Origin: Pelorhabdus rhamnosifermentans
GTDB taxonomy: Bacteria > Bacillota > Negativicutes > UMGS1260
Direction: 5' to 3'
Length of the DNA stretch: 64,000 nucleotides
NCBI RefSeq assembly: GCF_018835585.1
Contig: NZ_JAHGVE010000009.1
Coordinates: 1 to 64,000, forward strand
Made by a program: the position numbers and the translations under genes. Below the pieces are notes generated by a model. That model saw nothing but the letters and a program-made list of their open reading frames with translations, was not told where the DNA came from and ran no database searches. Positions 24,112 to 33,958 of the stretch are shown in pieces. Numbering within the stretch: position 1 is the first letter of the stretch; every line of letters starts with the position of its first letter.

Positions 24112-25845
24112 ATGCTGATTCGTTTTAAATTGCTGTTATATTTTTTCACCTTGATTTTATTTCCTATCGTGATGTTAGGTGTGCTGGGAAATATTATTTA
24201 CAGTCATTCCATGGAGGAGCAGACTAATTTGCATACGGCACAAATGATTGAGCAAGTCACGCGTAATGTTGAGTTTTACATCCATGATATGGAAAATATC
24301 GTATATTATCTTTCGAATGAGTCGTTAGTGATAGAATTTTTGCGGCTTTATAATAGTGCTGATAATAGGGAGGTTATTCAAGATCAGGTAAAGGAGCTTT
24401 TAAAAAATTATACGGCTATTCACCCTGAAATTGCCGGAATTATGATCGTTAATTACCACGATATGGATATTAGCAATGAAATGCATCGTCTGGCCCGCGA
24501 TCCGTTAACTGAGGAAATGTGGTATAAGCGGGCTGTGTCTTCACCGAAAGAACTTCAACTTAATAGTAAGCCCCTTGGCCGTAATATTAAGACCAATCAA
24601 AATTATCGAGCAGATGAAGTTGTTTCTGTTGCTAAGGCTGTTGTCGATCCTGCAAGCGGAAAGTATATTGGTGTTATTCTCATTGACCTTAAACTGACTG
24701 CAATAGAAAAGGTTTTGGAAGATATAACTTTGGGTAAAACAGGATTTCTTTATATTATGGATGACAACGGCAACATTGTTTATGCCCCCGTGAATTCCGT
24801 TGTGTATCGAGTAAAAAATGAGTGGCTTAATGAGCCCGCGGGAAGTATTGTAAAGTCCATTCAAAGCAATAGTTACCAGATTATATATAAGAATTCGAAA
24901 TACACCAACTGGAAGACGATTGGTGTATTTTCATTAAATGAAACGTTACAGGAAGTGGTAAGCATTCGCCATTATTCTATGCTTATTGGAATTTTCACCT
25001 TAGTGCTAGCCGTCATTGCCGCCTTCTTTTTTACGTCTTCCATAACCAAACCGCTTAATAAATTACGCCGGTTAATGAAAAGGGCGGAAGAGGGCGATTG
25101 GAGTGTTCGCTTTAACAGTAAGTATCATGATGAGATTGGCCAGCTTGGATATAGTTTTAATAATATGATTCAGGAGATTAGTAACTTGATTGATATGGTC
25201 TATCTGGAGCAACAAAGAAAGCGGGAAGCTGAACTCAAGACCTTGCAGGCTCAAATTAAACCGCACTTTCTTTATAATACGCTCGATACCATCCATTGGA
25301 TGGCTCAGGAGCGGGGAGCCCAGGATATTGTTGATATTGTGGCGGCTTTAGCGAATCTTTTTCGCATCGGGTTAAGTAAAGGAAAAGAAATGATTACGGT
25401 GCGAGAGGAGCTTGAACATGTGAAAAGTTATTTACTGATTCAAAAAGCGCGTTATGAGGATAAATTGGATTATGAGATTCATTTTGATGACAATGTTCTA
25501 GGATATAGTGTTCTTAAGCTCATTCTGCAACCTCTTGTAGAAAATGCCATATACCACGGCATTCACGCACGAAGGGGAAATGGAAAAATTACTATAACAG
25601 CTCAATTACGAGACAATAAATTGTATTTTTGCGTGGCCGACAATGGAGTGGGGATTACGCTGGAAAAAATGAAAGAAATCGAGGCGCTTTTATACAGCAA
25701 TAAGGTTGAAGCTTTGTCAACGAGTTTTGGCATTTTTAATGTGAATGAACGCATTCGATTGTCTTTTGGGGCGGAATTTGGTCTCAAATTCACTAGTACT
25801 TATGGTGTAGGTACGAAGGTCGAAGTATGGAATCCGCTTATTTAA
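24112..25845 (+). CDS. LytS/YesM-family sensor histidine kinase
   Basis: This 577-residue membrane kinase has a span at about 5-27, an extracytoplasmic Cache-like sensor, a second span near 290-310, a HAMP domain, and a His_kinase/HATPase module. The phosphorylated histidine is in LQAQIKPHFLYNTLD. The ATP-binding boxes are LVENAIYHGI, DNGVGI and FGIFNVNERI. This is the kinase type that pairs with YesN/AraC response regulators for carbohydrate sensing. AGAAGGAGAG precedes ATG 24112. The next two genes encode its response regulator and a dual sugar-binding lipoprotein, so the kinase may sense sugar through that protein. Confidence 0.92.
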   Translation: MLIRFKLLLYFFTLILFPIVMLGVLGNIIYSHSMEEQTNLHTAQMIEQVTRNVEFYIHDMENIVYYLSNESLVIEFLRLYNSADNREVIQDQVKELLKNYTAIHPEIAGIMIVNYHDMDISNEMHRLARDPLTEEMWYKRAVSSPKELQLNSKPLGRNIKTNQNYRADEVVSVAKAVVDPASGKYIGVILIDLKLTAIEKVLEDITLGKTGFLYIMDDNGNIVYAPVNSVVYRVKNEWLNEPAGSIVKSIQSNSYQIIYKNSKYTNWKTIGVFSLNETLQEVVSIRHYSMLIGIFTLVLAVIAAFFFTSSITKPLNKLRRLMKRAEEGDWSVRFNSKYHDEIGQLGYSFNNMIQEISNLIDMVYLEQQRKREAELKTLQAQIKPHFLYNTLDTIHWMAQERGAQDIVDIVAALANLFRIGLSKGKEMITVREELEHVKSYLLIQKARYEDKLDYEIHFDDNVLGYSVLKLILQPLVENAIYHGIHARRGNGKITITAQLRDNKLYFCVADNGVGITLEKMKEIEALLYSNKVEALSTSFGIFNVNERIRLSFGAEFGLKFTSTYGVGTKVEVWNPLI

Positions 25846-25862
25846 ATTAAGGGGGGGATTCG

Positions 25863-27065
25863 ATGTGGAAAATATTGATTGCTGATGATGAGCCGAAAAT
25901 TAGGAAGGGGTTAAAAAATTTAATGGTCTGGTCAGAAATGAATATGGAAGTCGTTGCTGAGGCGGAAGATGGGGAAATGGCGCTCGATTTAGCACAGAAG
26001 CTGCAGCCGAATATCCTCTTAGTGGATATTTGTATGCCTTTTTTAAATGGGCTTCAATTTATTGAACAGCTTCATGAGGTGCTAAATGATTGTATTGTGA
26101 TTGTGATTACAGGACATGATGAATTTTCCTATGCTCAGCAGGCCATAAAATTGCAGGTTTTTGATTATTTATTAAAGCCAATATCACGTGAGTCTCTGTG
26201 GCAGGTATTAAAAAAAGCTGAGCAGAAGCTGTTAGACTTACAGTCAAAGGAAAGTTATTTAAATTGGGCGAATCGCGAGACAAAGAAGAACCTCCCCCTA
26301 CTTCGCCAAACGTTTTGTAAGGAATGGGTTAAAGGACAGTTGGCTGAGTCCTATGTTGCCGAACAGCTTAACTTTTTGGAGCTAGCTGTTCCACCTATTG
26401 CAGGGATGTTTGTTATGAAAGTAGTCGGACAATGGGCTTGTGGGGAATTTTTACAAGAGGAGAATCATGAGGCATTGCAAGCAGAGCTCCAAGTCCTTGC
26501 AAAAGAGTTTTTTCAAGGGTGGCTGCCCAATCTGATTTTTTCTGATGACAAACATCAACTAGTTGTCATTACTCCGCTAAACCCTCTAGACGAGTGGGAA
26601 CAGCTCGGTGTTCAGTGGCAAGCGCAGGTTGAAAAACAGCTGAAACAGTTTGTCGTTGTGAGTCAGCAGTCTGTTTCTGACGGGATGATGAATATTGCTG
26701 ATGTTTATCATAATTTAATGCTTGAAGTCAATCAAAAAGTAAGTTATACGCCCGTAGTGATGTTATCACAAAAATATATTGAGGCTCATTATGACAAAGA
26801 AAATTTGTCGTTGCAAGACCTGGCAGCGAGTATTCAAATCAGTCCCACCTACTTAAGCAGGCTGCTAAAACGTGAGATCGGTTTGTCCTTTATTGATTGC
26901 CTCACGCATATACGTATCAAGCGAGCCATACAATTAATGAGTAATCCGACACTTAAGCTTTACGAAGTGGCCGAACGGGTCGGTTATAGCAATCAGCATT
27001 ACTTTAGTACGGCATTCAAGAAAGTAGTTGGACAATCGCCAGCAGAATATCGCAAAAAAAGATAA
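25863..27065 (+). CDS. YesN-type response regulator with AraC DNA-binding domain
   Basis: This 400-residue regulator has a receiver domain (DDE at 8-10, phospho-acceptor D55 in LLVDICMPF, conserved lysine in DYLLKPIS), a variable middle region of about 170 residues, and two AraC-type helix-turn-helix motifs at the C-terminus. The DNA-binding end includes LQDLAASIQISPTYLSRLLK and GYSNQHYFSTAFKK. AGGGGGGGA precedes ATG 25863. It lies 17 bases after the kinase gene. Its likely targets are the sugar transporter promoters that follow. Confidence 0.92.
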   Translation: MWKILIADDEPKIRKGLKNLMVWSEMNMEVVAEAEDGEMALDLAQKLQPNILLVDICMPFLNGLQFIEQLHEVLNDCIVIVITGHDEFSYAQQAIKLQVFDYLLKPISRESLWQVLKKAEQKLLDLQSKESYLNWANRETKKNLPLLRQTFCKEWVKGQLAESYVAEQLNFLELAVPPIAGMFVMKVVGQWACGEFLQEENHEALQAELQVLAKEFFQGWLPNLIFSDDKHQLVVITPLNPLDEWEQLGVQWQAQVEKQLKQFVVVSQQSVSDGMMNIADVYHNLMLEVNQKVSYTPVVMLSQKYIEAHYDKENLSLQDLAASIQISPTYLSRLLKREIGLSFIDCLTHIRIKRAIQLMSNPTLKLYEVAERVGYSNQHYFSTAFKKVVGQSPAEYRKKR

Positions 27066-28952
27066 ATGGAGATGATCAATATTCTAGCGGCAAAGGGAAA
27101 AAGCGTCGTTGTCTTTATTATGTTACTCGTAATGACAAGCATACTGAGCGGCTGTCAGGAAAATCATCCAGCAGCGCATTTGGATGACGTCAAGTATGTA
27201 ATTGGTATATCGCAGGCCAATCTGATTGAGCCTTGGCGGGTGAGGATGAATGAAGAATTGGGCGAAGAAGTCTTGAAACATACGGAAATGAGAGCTGTGT
27301 TTACTGATGCAGCTCAAAGCAGCCAAAAGCAGATTCATGATGTAGAAGAATTATTGAAGTCAGGTGTGGATTTATTAATTATCTCACCTAATGATGCAAC
27401 AGACTTAACGCCAATTGTGGCGCAGGTCTACAAGAAGATTCCTGTTATTGTTCTTGATCGCGGTGTGGAAGGCTATGAGTATACACTTTACATTGGTCCC
27501 GATAATAAAGCCATTGGTCGTCAGGCGGGCAAGTATGTTGCGGAAATGTTGGGTGGGGCTGGAGGGAATGTTGTTGAAATAGAGGGGCCAGCTGAATTGC
27601 CTTCTGTGCGTGATAGAAATGCTGGTTTTAGGGAAGTGATTAAGCAAGAGCCCAATATTAAAATTGTTGATACGATTATTGCTGATTGGCAGCGGGATGA
27701 AGCCGAAGATAAAATGACGGAACTTTTCGATAAAAATCCAAATATTGATGTAGTTTTTGCCCAGAGTGACTATATGGCGCTTGGCGCCTATAAGGCTGCT
27801 CAAAAACGGGGTTTAAAGCAGGTCAAGTTTATTGGCATTGACGGTTTTGATGGATCGGGTGGGGGGTTACAGCTTGTAGAACAAGGAATTTTACAGGGAA
27901 CATTTACTTGTCAGACGGGAGGCAGGGAAGCCATACAGTATGCTGTGGATATTTTAAATCACGAACACGGTTTGCCGAAAAAGATTATTCCCAGAAGCAA
28001 TAAAATTACGGTTGATAATGTTCAGTCCTATTTGCAGGTGAAAAATGAAGGTACCAATGAAAAGGATAAAAAGGGCGATGTTGTCCTGGGATTTTCCCAA
28101 TTGGGTGCTGAAAGCGATTGGCGTCTTGCCAATTCGGAGTCGATTAAACAGGCAGCGCAAGCGGAAGGGATCAAGCTGTTATTTGATGAAGCGGATCAGC
28201 AGCAAGAAAAGCAGATACAAACGATTCGTGCCTTTATTGCCCTCAACGTGGATGTTATTGCTTTTTCGCCTGTCGTGGAAACGGGTTGGGACGAGGTGCT
28301 TGAAGAAGCAAAAGCAGCAGGTATTCCTGTAATATTATGTGATCGTGCAGTGAAACCGGATGATAATACACTTTATGCAACATTTATTGGCAGTGATTTT
28401 TTAGAAGAAGGACGCCGGGCCGCGCGTTGGTTAATTGGCAAGAAGCAGGGACAACCTTTCGTGAATATTGTTGAATTGGAAGGAACAAGTGGTTCGGCAC
28501 CTGCTATTGACAGAAAACAAGGGTTTGCCGAAACGATTGCAGACCATCCTGAAATGCGGGTCATTTATTCAGTATCAGGCGATTTTACGCAAACCCAAGG
28601 CAAAAAAATGATGAAAGAAGCTTTGAATGTATATGGCGATCAAATTAATGTTGTTTATGCCCATAATGATGATATGGCTTTGGGGGCGATAGAGGCCATT
28701 GAAGAACAAGGTCTTAGGCCAGGCAAAGATATTTTGATTGTTTCTGTTGATGCAACGAAAGCGGCTTTTCGTGCGATGCTTGCAGATAAATTAAATTGTA
28801 CCGTTGAATGTACGCCATTACTTGGGCCACAATTGGTGCTGGCTGTAAAAAATCTATTGTCAGGCAGGGAGCTTCCCGGACGAATTATTACTTCGGAAAG
28901 CGTTTTTCCTGCTGAGGTGGCTCGTAGTGAATATGTGAATCGAAAATATTAG
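27066..28952 (+). CDS. lipoprotein with two tandem periplasmic-binding-protein domains
   Basis: This 628-residue protein has a lipobox ending at C30 (SILSGC). Two complete type 1 sugar-binding folds follow, about 43-325 and 339-628, joined by a charged linker (NEKDKKGD). Domain 1 starts YVIGISQANLIEPWR; domain 2 starts VVLGFSQLGAESDWR. Domain 2 is closely similar to the YtfQ-like transporter protein encoded next and shares its C-terminal ending NRKY, whereas domain 1 is more distant. Ordinary sugar-binding proteins have one such unit. ATG 27066 directly follows the regulator's stop, so it is translationally coupled to the two-component genes. A sensing role is likelier than transport. Confidence 0.9.
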   Translation: MEMINILAAKGKSVVVFIMLLVMTSILSGCQENHPAAHLDDVKYVIGISQANLIEPWRVRMNEELGEEVLKHTEMRAVFTDAAQSSQKQIHDVEELLKSGVDLLIISPNDATDLTPIVAQVYKKIPVIVLDRGVEGYEYTLYIGPDNKAIGRQAGKYVAEMLGGAGGNVVEIEGPAELPSVRDRNAGFREVIKQEPNIKIVDTIIADWQRDEAEDKMTELFDKNPNIDVVFAQSDYMALGAYKAAQKRGLKQVKFIGIDGFDGSGGGLQLVEQGILQGTFTCQTGGREAIQYAVDILNHEHGLPKKIIPRSNKITVDNVQSYLQVKNEGTNEKDKKGDVVLGFSQLGAESDWRLANSESIKQAAQAEGIKLLFDEADQQQEKQIQTIRAFIALNVDVIAFSPVVETGWDEVLEEAKAAGIPVILCDRAVKPDDNTLYATFIGSDFLEEGRRAARWLIGKKQGQPFVNIVELEGTSGSAPAIDRKQGFAETIADHPEMRVIYSVSGDFTQTQGKKMMKEALNVYGDQINVVYAHNDDMALGAIEAIEEQGLRPGKDILIVSVDATKAAFRAMLADKLNCTVECTPLLGPQLVLAVKNLLSGRELPGRIITSESVFPAEVARSEYVNRKY

Positions 28953-29051
28953 GACCGAATTTTATAAGAAATTACTGATTATTCTAAATACGCAGTCGGA
29001 GCTTTTCCCTATAATAAGATTATCAAAGAAATCTGGGGAGGGGAAAAAGAT

Positions 29052-30059
29052 ATGTCAAAATGGAAACATGTCACTGCCGCACTGCTTGCCGGGATCATGA
29101 TGCTTGCACTAGCAGGTTGTGGTGATACGGCCAAGCCGGAAGCCGCTAAACCGGCTGACAAAAAAATTGTGTTAGGTTTCTCACAGGTAGGTGCTGAAAG
29201 CGAGTGGCGTACAGCCAATACGGAATCTATTAAGGCGAGTGCTCAGGAAGCAGGAATTGAGCTCAAGTTTTCTGATGGACAGCAAAAACAGGAAAACCAG
29301 ATTAAAGCTATTCGCTCTTTCATCCAGCAAAAGGTAGATGTGATTGCTTTATCTCCCGTCGTTGAAACAGGGTGGGATGCTGTTTTGCAAGAAGCGAAAG
29401 CAGCGGGTATTCCCGTTATTCTTACAGATCGCGCTATTAAGATGAGTAGTGGCAATCCTGAAGACTATTATGTTACTTTCATGGGCTCTGATTTTACTGA
29501 AGAAGGTCGTCGCGCTGCGAAATGGCTTTTAGGTTTTATGAAACAAGACAATAATCCTGTGAATATTGTGGAACTTCAAGGAACCGTGGGTTCAGCGCCA
29601 GCCATTGACAGAAAAACGGGTTTCGAAGAAATTATGAAGGATCATCCAAATTATAAAATTATTAAATCCCAAACAGGTGATTTTACTCGTGCTAAAGGCA
29701 AGGAAGTTATGGAGTCCTTTTTGAAATCAGCCAAAGCGGAAGGACAAAAAATTGACGTTTTGTTCGCTCATAATGATGATATGGCCATTGGGGCTATCCA
29801 AGCTATTGAAGAAGCCGGTCTCAAACCAGGTAAAGATATTATTATTGTTTCCATGGATGGCGTAAAGGGAGCATTTGAAGCTATGATTGCTGGAAAACTT
29901 AATTGTAGTGTAGAGTGCAGCCCATTGCTTGGACCGCAATTGATGCAGGCTGTAAAAGATGTAAAAGCAGGCAAGACACTTGAAAAACGAATTCTTACGA
30001 ATGAAAGTGTTTACCCGGCTGAGGTAGCTGCCAAAGAACTGCCAAACCGCAAATATTAG
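29052..30059 (+). CDS. ytfQ: galactofuranose-type ABC transporter substrate-binding lipoprotein
   Basis: This 335-residue lipoprotein has a signal peptide with lipobox LALAGC and a type 1 sugar-binding fold. Strings such as LGFSQVGAESEWR, DGQQKQENQIKA, VELQGTVGSAPAIDRK and SQTGDFT are those of E. coli YtfQ, the galactofuranose-binding protein, so a furanose or related sugar is the likely ligand. GGGGAGGGG precedes ATG 29052. It heads a cluster encoding a matching ATPase and two permeases. A hairpin after the stop probably makes this mRNA segment more abundant than the membrane genes. It follows a three-component sensing set. Confidence 0.88.
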   Translation: MSKWKHVTAALLAGIMMLALAGCGDTAKPEAAKPADKKIVLGFSQVGAESEWRTANTESIKASAQEAGIELKFSDGQQKQENQIKAIRSFIQQKVDVIALSPVVETGWDAVLQEAKAAGIPVILTDRAIKMSSGNPEDYYVTFMGSDFTEEGRRAAKWLLGFMKQDNNPVNIVELQGTVGSAPAIDRKTGFEEIMKDHPNYKIIKSQTGDFTRAKGKEVMESFLKSAKAEGQKIDVLFAHNDDMAIGAIQAIEEAGLKPGKDIIIVSMDGVKGAFEAMIAGKLNCSVECSPLLGPQLMQAVKDVKAGKTLEKRILTNESVYPAEVAAKELPNRKY

Positions 30060-30120
30060 TTTAAAATGCAAGGCTCATGATCCACTCCCGTGTTCTCGCT
30101 TTGTGTAGAATGAGGAGCAG

Positions 30121-30143
30121 AAGATTATCTAAGGGATAATCTT
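30121..30143 (+). terminator. intercistronic hairpin between ytfQ-like and ytfR-like genes
   Basis: AAGATTATC at 30121-30129 pairs with GATAATCTT at 30135-30143, followed by TTG. It probably causes partial termination or stabilises the upstream mRNA, giving excess binding protein. Confidence 0.55.
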
Positions 30144-30212
30144 TTGCTGGGGTGGATTTTTGATTTCTGGCTGCAGGACGATACCTAGTTTCATTGGGGG
30201 TGACACAAGGTT

Positions 30213-31724
30213 ATGGCTGACGACAATTCGTTATTGATAGCAAAGGGAATATCCAAGGCTTTTTTAACAGTAAAGGCTTTATCACACGTGGATTTTAAAC
30301 TGATGGCAGGTGAAATCCATTGTCTTATGGGAGAAAACGGAGCTGGAAAGTCGACGCTTATTAAAGTATTAACAGGCGTCGAAATGCTTGATGAAGGCGA
30401 AATTTTTCTTGAGGGTAAGAAGATTACGCCTAAATCGCCCCAGCAGGCGCAACAGCTTGGGATTAGTACGGTCTATCAGGAAGTGAATCTTTGCGGCAAT
30501 CTTTCGGTTGCGGAAAATATTTTTATTGGCCGTGAACCCATGCGGTTTGGTCGGATTAATTGGAATGACATCAACAGTCGTGCCGAGCAGCTACTTGGAA
30601 AGATGGATATACATATTGATGTAAGGCAGCCCCTTGAACGGTATTCTGTGGCTGTGCAGCAACTCGTGTCTATTGCCCGGGCCCTTGATATATCCGCTAA
30701 GGTTTTAATATTAGATGAACCGACGTCAAGTTTGGATGCCAAAGAAGTCGGCAAGCTTTTTGATGTGATGAGGAAATTAAAAACTGAAGGATTGGGTATT
30801 ATTTTTGTAACCCATTTTATTGAGCAAGTCTATGCTGTTTCTGATTGTATTACTATTTTGCGCAATGGGGAACTTGTGGGTTCTTATGAAACAGCGGCTT
30901 TACCGCGTTTGCAGCTTGTCGCTAAAATGATTGGCAAAGCCTTTGCAGGTTTTGAAGACAGTATTAAAGAGATCAGTCCAGTTGATTCGGTGCAAAACAT
31001 TCATGGCTTTTTGCAGGCTCACGGGATTGGACATCGTGGTTCTATTGCCCCCTTTGATCTAGAACTTCGACGGGGTGAAGTCTTGGGTTTCGTGGGGTTG
31101 CTAGGATCAGGCCGGTCCGAGATGGCGCGGACTATTTTTGGTGTGGATCCATCAGACAGCGGTGAAATCGTTATTGACGGAATGCAAACGAAGATTACCT
31201 GCCCGGCCGATGCCATGGAACATGGCATTGGATTTTGTCCGGAAAACCGTAAAACTGAAGGTATTATTGCCAATTTATCTGTAAGAGAAAATATTATTTT
31301 GGCCCTTCAAGTAAAGCGAGGGTGGAGAAAGTATATTCCGCGTCAGAAGCAAGTAGAAATTGCTGAACGCTACATTGAATTGCTTAATATTAAAACATCG
31401 GGGCCAGAGCAGCTTGTAAAAAATTTGAGTGGCGGCAATCAGCAAAAAGTCATTTTGGCCCGCTGGCTGCTCACCGAACCTGAACTGTTAATTTTAGATG
31501 AGCCTACACGTGGCATTGATGTTGGTACGAAGGCTGAAATTCAAAAACTCATCTTAAATCTGGCTAGTCAGGGTATAGCTATTGTATTTATCTCTTCTGA
31601 GCTTGATGAATCTATTCGCTGCTGTAGCCGGATGACCGTTTTACGTGACAGAGTGAAAATAGCGGAACTTGCGGGAAAGCAAATTGAAGAAAAAATTGTC
31701 ATGCAAACAATTGCAGGGGTGTAG
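30213..31724 (+). CDS. ytfR: sugar ABC transporter ATP-binding protein (YtfR/RbsA-like)
   Basis: This 503-residue protein contains two fused ABC ATPase domains, as in all ribose/galactofuranose-class importers. The first has Walker [10 protein letters not shown] and Walker B LILDEPTSSL; the second has signature [16 protein letters not shown] and [11 protein letters not shown]. It powers the transporter at the inner face of the membrane. ATG 30213 follows a GGGGGTG site. It lies 4 bases ahead of the first permease gene. Confidence 0.92.
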   Translation: MADDNSLLIAKGISKAFLTVKALSHVDFKLMAGEIHCLMGENGAGKSTLIKVLTGVEMLDEGEIFLEGKKITPKSPQQAQQLGISTVYQEVNLCGNLSVAENIFIGREPMRFGRINWNDINSRAEQLLGKMDIHIDVRQPLERYSVAVQQLVSIARALDISAKVLILDEPTSSLDAKEVGKLFDVMRKLKTEGLGIIFVTHFIEQVYAVSDCITILRNGELVGSYETAALPRLQLVAKMIGKAFAGFEDSIKEISPVDSVQNIHGFLQAHGIGHRGSIAPFDLELRRGEVLGFVGLLGSGRSEMARTIFGVDPSDSGEIVIDGMQTKITCPADAMEHGIGFCPENRKTEGIIANLSVRENIILALQVKRGWRKYIPRQKQVEIAERYIELLNIKTSGPEQLVKNLSGGNQQKVILARWLLTEPELLILDEPTRGIDVGTKAEIQKLILNLASQGIAIVFISSELDESIRCCSRMTVLRDRVKIAELAGKQIEEKIVMQTIAGV

Positions 31725-31728
31725 CCAG

Positions 31729-32814
31729 ATGGAAAATAGGACAAATAAGTGGAATGAATTTAAAAAATCGCAATTGTTTTGGCCCCTTGTGGCATTGTGC
31801 ATTGTGCTTTTGTTTAATATTGTTTTCACGAAAAACTTTTTGTCTATGGAGATAAAGGACGGACATTTATATGGCGTTATCATTGACATTTTAAATCGTG
31901 CGGCCCCCTTGATGCTGCTTGCCATTGGCATGACACTAGTTATTGCAACAAAGGGGATTGATATCTCTGTGGGATCTGTCATTGCCATTTCAGGTGCTAT
32001 TGCTGCTAGTCTAATTGGTGGGAAACTCGAATATGTCGATGGTATCCAAAAGTTTGTCACCCTTGTTCCCATGCCTGTAGCCATCCTGGCTGCTCTTACC
32101 ATTACAACGCTCATTGGGGCCTGGAATGGAATCCTAATTTCGAAGGTAGGGATTCAACCCATTGTAGCTACGCTTATTTTGCTTGTGGCAGGGCGGGGTG
32201 TTGCCCAGCTGATTACACAGGGTCAGATTATTACGATTTACTATAAACCTTTTCAATATATTGGGACAGGTTATTTATTAGGTTTGCCTTTTGCCTTATT
32301 TATTGTGGCTGTCATTTTTTTAGTGACCATGTATGCCGTGAGGAAAACGGCTTTGGGCCTTTTTATTGAATCGGTAGGGATTAATGCTGTCGCCAGCCGC
32401 TTTTCAGGAATTCATGTAAATAAATATATCTTTTTAGTCTACGCATTTTCTGGATTTTGCGCAGGTGTTGCAGGTCTTGTCATCTGTTCTAATGTTAGTT
32501 CAGCTGACGGAAATAATGCCGGATTGTTTATTGAAATGGACGCCATACTGGCCGTAGCGTTAGGCGGAAATTCGCTTGATGGCGGGAATTTCTCTCTTGT
32601 CGGCAGTATCATTGGCGCATTGATTATCCAAAGTATTACGACGACAATTTATGCTCTCGGTGTTCCGCCGCAAGTAACCCTTGTCGTGAAGGCCATTGTT
32701 GTTATTATCATCTGTCTATTGCAATCTAATCAATTCCGGACGCTTGTATTTGGCAGACGGGTGCAGAGGGGGAAGAGTTGTGAAAAAACTGCCACTGAAT
32801 TACAAATACATTAA
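31729..32814 (+). CDS. ytfT: sugar ABC transporter permease (YtfT-like)
   Basis: This 361-residue polytopic permease of the BPD_transp_2 family has the motifs AIGMTLVIATKGIDISVGS and the late EMDAILAVALGGNSLDGG, both conserved in RbsC/YtfT-type proteins. ATG 31729, just after the ATPase stop, is the likely start; the frame extends back to 31669 inside the ATPase gene. Its 3' end overlaps the second permease gene by 35 bases. Two different permease subunits, as here, are characteristic of the YtfQRT-YjfF system, in contrast to the single RbsC of the ribose system. Confidence 0.9.
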   Translation: MENRTNKWNEFKKSQLFWPLVALCIVLLFNIVFTKNFLSMEIKDGHLYGVIIDILNRAAPLMLLAIGMTLVIATKGIDISVGSVIAISGAIAASLIGGKLEYVDGIQKFVTLVPMPVAILAALTITTLIGAWNGILISKVGIQPIVATLILLVAGRGVAQLITQGQIITIYYKPFQYIGTGYLLGLPFALFIVAVIFLVTMYAVRKTALGLFIESVGINAVASRFSGIHVNKYIFLVYAFSGFCAGVAGLVICSNVSSADGNNAGLFIEMDAILAVALGGNSLDGGNFSLVGSIIGALIIQSITTTIYALGVPPQVTLVVKAIVVIIICLLQSNQFRTLVFGRRVQRGKSCEKTATELQIH

Positions 32815-33763
32815 TCTTATCATTACGATCGCTTTGTTTTGTGGTCTCTTTGGCGTAGGTTCAGGACTTTATACAGGCTTCTTTTCTCTTCAAGTTCTGC
32901 TTAATATGCTTATAGACAATGCTTTTCTCATTATTACGTCCATTGGTATGACTTTTGTTTTAATTATTGGCGGTATTGATATTTCCATTGGCTCCGTTAT
33001 TTCCCTCGTGTGTATGTTATCGGCTTATTTACTGGAAATGAAACATTTGAGTCCCTTTGTTGTTATTCCAGCTATGCTGCTGCTGGGTTCATTTTTTGGT
33101 TTGGCTCAGGGTAGTTTAATTCATTTTTTTAAAATGCAGCCTTTTATTGTGACTCTGGCGGGGCTTTTTTTAGCGCGTGGTTTATGTTATCTCATCAGCA
33201 TTGATACCATCATGATTACTGATCCCTTATACCAAATTGCTGCGACCTATCGGATTCCTTTTTTGTTTGGTACGGCTATTTCAGTCAGTGTCATTATTGC
33301 ATTGATTGTTTTGCTTGCGGCGCTTTATTTGGCTAATTTCACGAAATTTGGCCGTACAGCCTATGCTATCGGCGGGAGTGAACAATCAGCTATGCTTATG
33401 GGGCTACCTGTGGCTCGGACGAAAATCCTTGTCTATACGTTAAACGGTTTTTGTTCGGCCTTGTCTGGTATTGTTTTTAGTTTTTATATGCTTTCTGGCT
33501 ATGGTCTTCATGCCGTTGGACTGGAAATGGATGCTATTGCCTCGGCAGTTATTGGGGGAACTCCCTTAACAGGCGGTGTTGGTTTTATTACAGGAACGGT
33601 CTTCGGCGTGTTAATTCAAGGGGTCATTCAAACGTTAATTATGTTCCAGGGAACATTAAGTTCCTGGTGGACTAAAATTGCTGTGGCATTTTTGCTTTGC
33701 CTGTTTATTGTGTTGCAACGCGTTATTGTCGCGCAAAAAGATAGTAAGAAGTCTATTGCGTGA
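32780..33763 (+). CDS. yjfF: sugar ABC transporter permease (YjfF-like)
   Basis: This 327-residue second permease subunit carries SIGMTFVLIIGGIDISIGSVISL and GLEMDAIASAVIGGTPLTGG, the same two conserved blocks as the preceding permease but with clearly different flanks. GAGGGGGAAGAG precedes GTG 32780. The start lies inside the end of the ytfT-like gene, so translation of the two subunits is coupled and they presumably form a heterodimeric channel. It is the last gene of this transporter; a non-coding stretch of about 195 bases separates it from the ChvE-type gene. Confidence 0.9.
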   Translation: MKKLPLNYKYINLIITIALFCGLFGVGSGLYTGFFSLQVLLNMLIDNAFLIITSIGMTFVLIIGGIDISIGSVISLVCMLSAYLLEMKHLSPFVVIPAMLLLGSFFGLAQGSLIHFFKMQPFIVTLAGLFLARGLCYLISIDTIMITDPLYQIAATYRIPFLFGTAISVSVIIALIVLLAALYLANFTKFGRTAYAIGGSEQSAMLMGLPVARTKILVYTLNGFCSALSGIVFSFYMLSGYGLHAVGLEMDAIASAVIGGTPLTGGVGFITGTVFGVLIQGVIQTLIMFQGTLSSWWTKIAVAFLLCLFIVLQRVIVAQKDSKKSIA

Positions 33764-33958
33764 AGAAGGTTTACAGTAATGAAACAAGCTTATAGTTATA
33801 CTGAATGGAATAGAAAAACGTTAAAAATATTTCTAAAAAAGCGAGTTTTGGGGCTCATAAGTGAAACTAGGGCATTCAATCTATTGGGCTGGATCCTGTA
33901 TCAGATGTTTTAGCCAGATAATGGCGATATTTTCTGTAAAAAAAAGGAGGAGTTTTCA

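Noticed and set aside
27405-27803. 132-residue minus-strand frame
   Set aside because: Shadow of the dual binding-domain gene, without a ribosome binding site.
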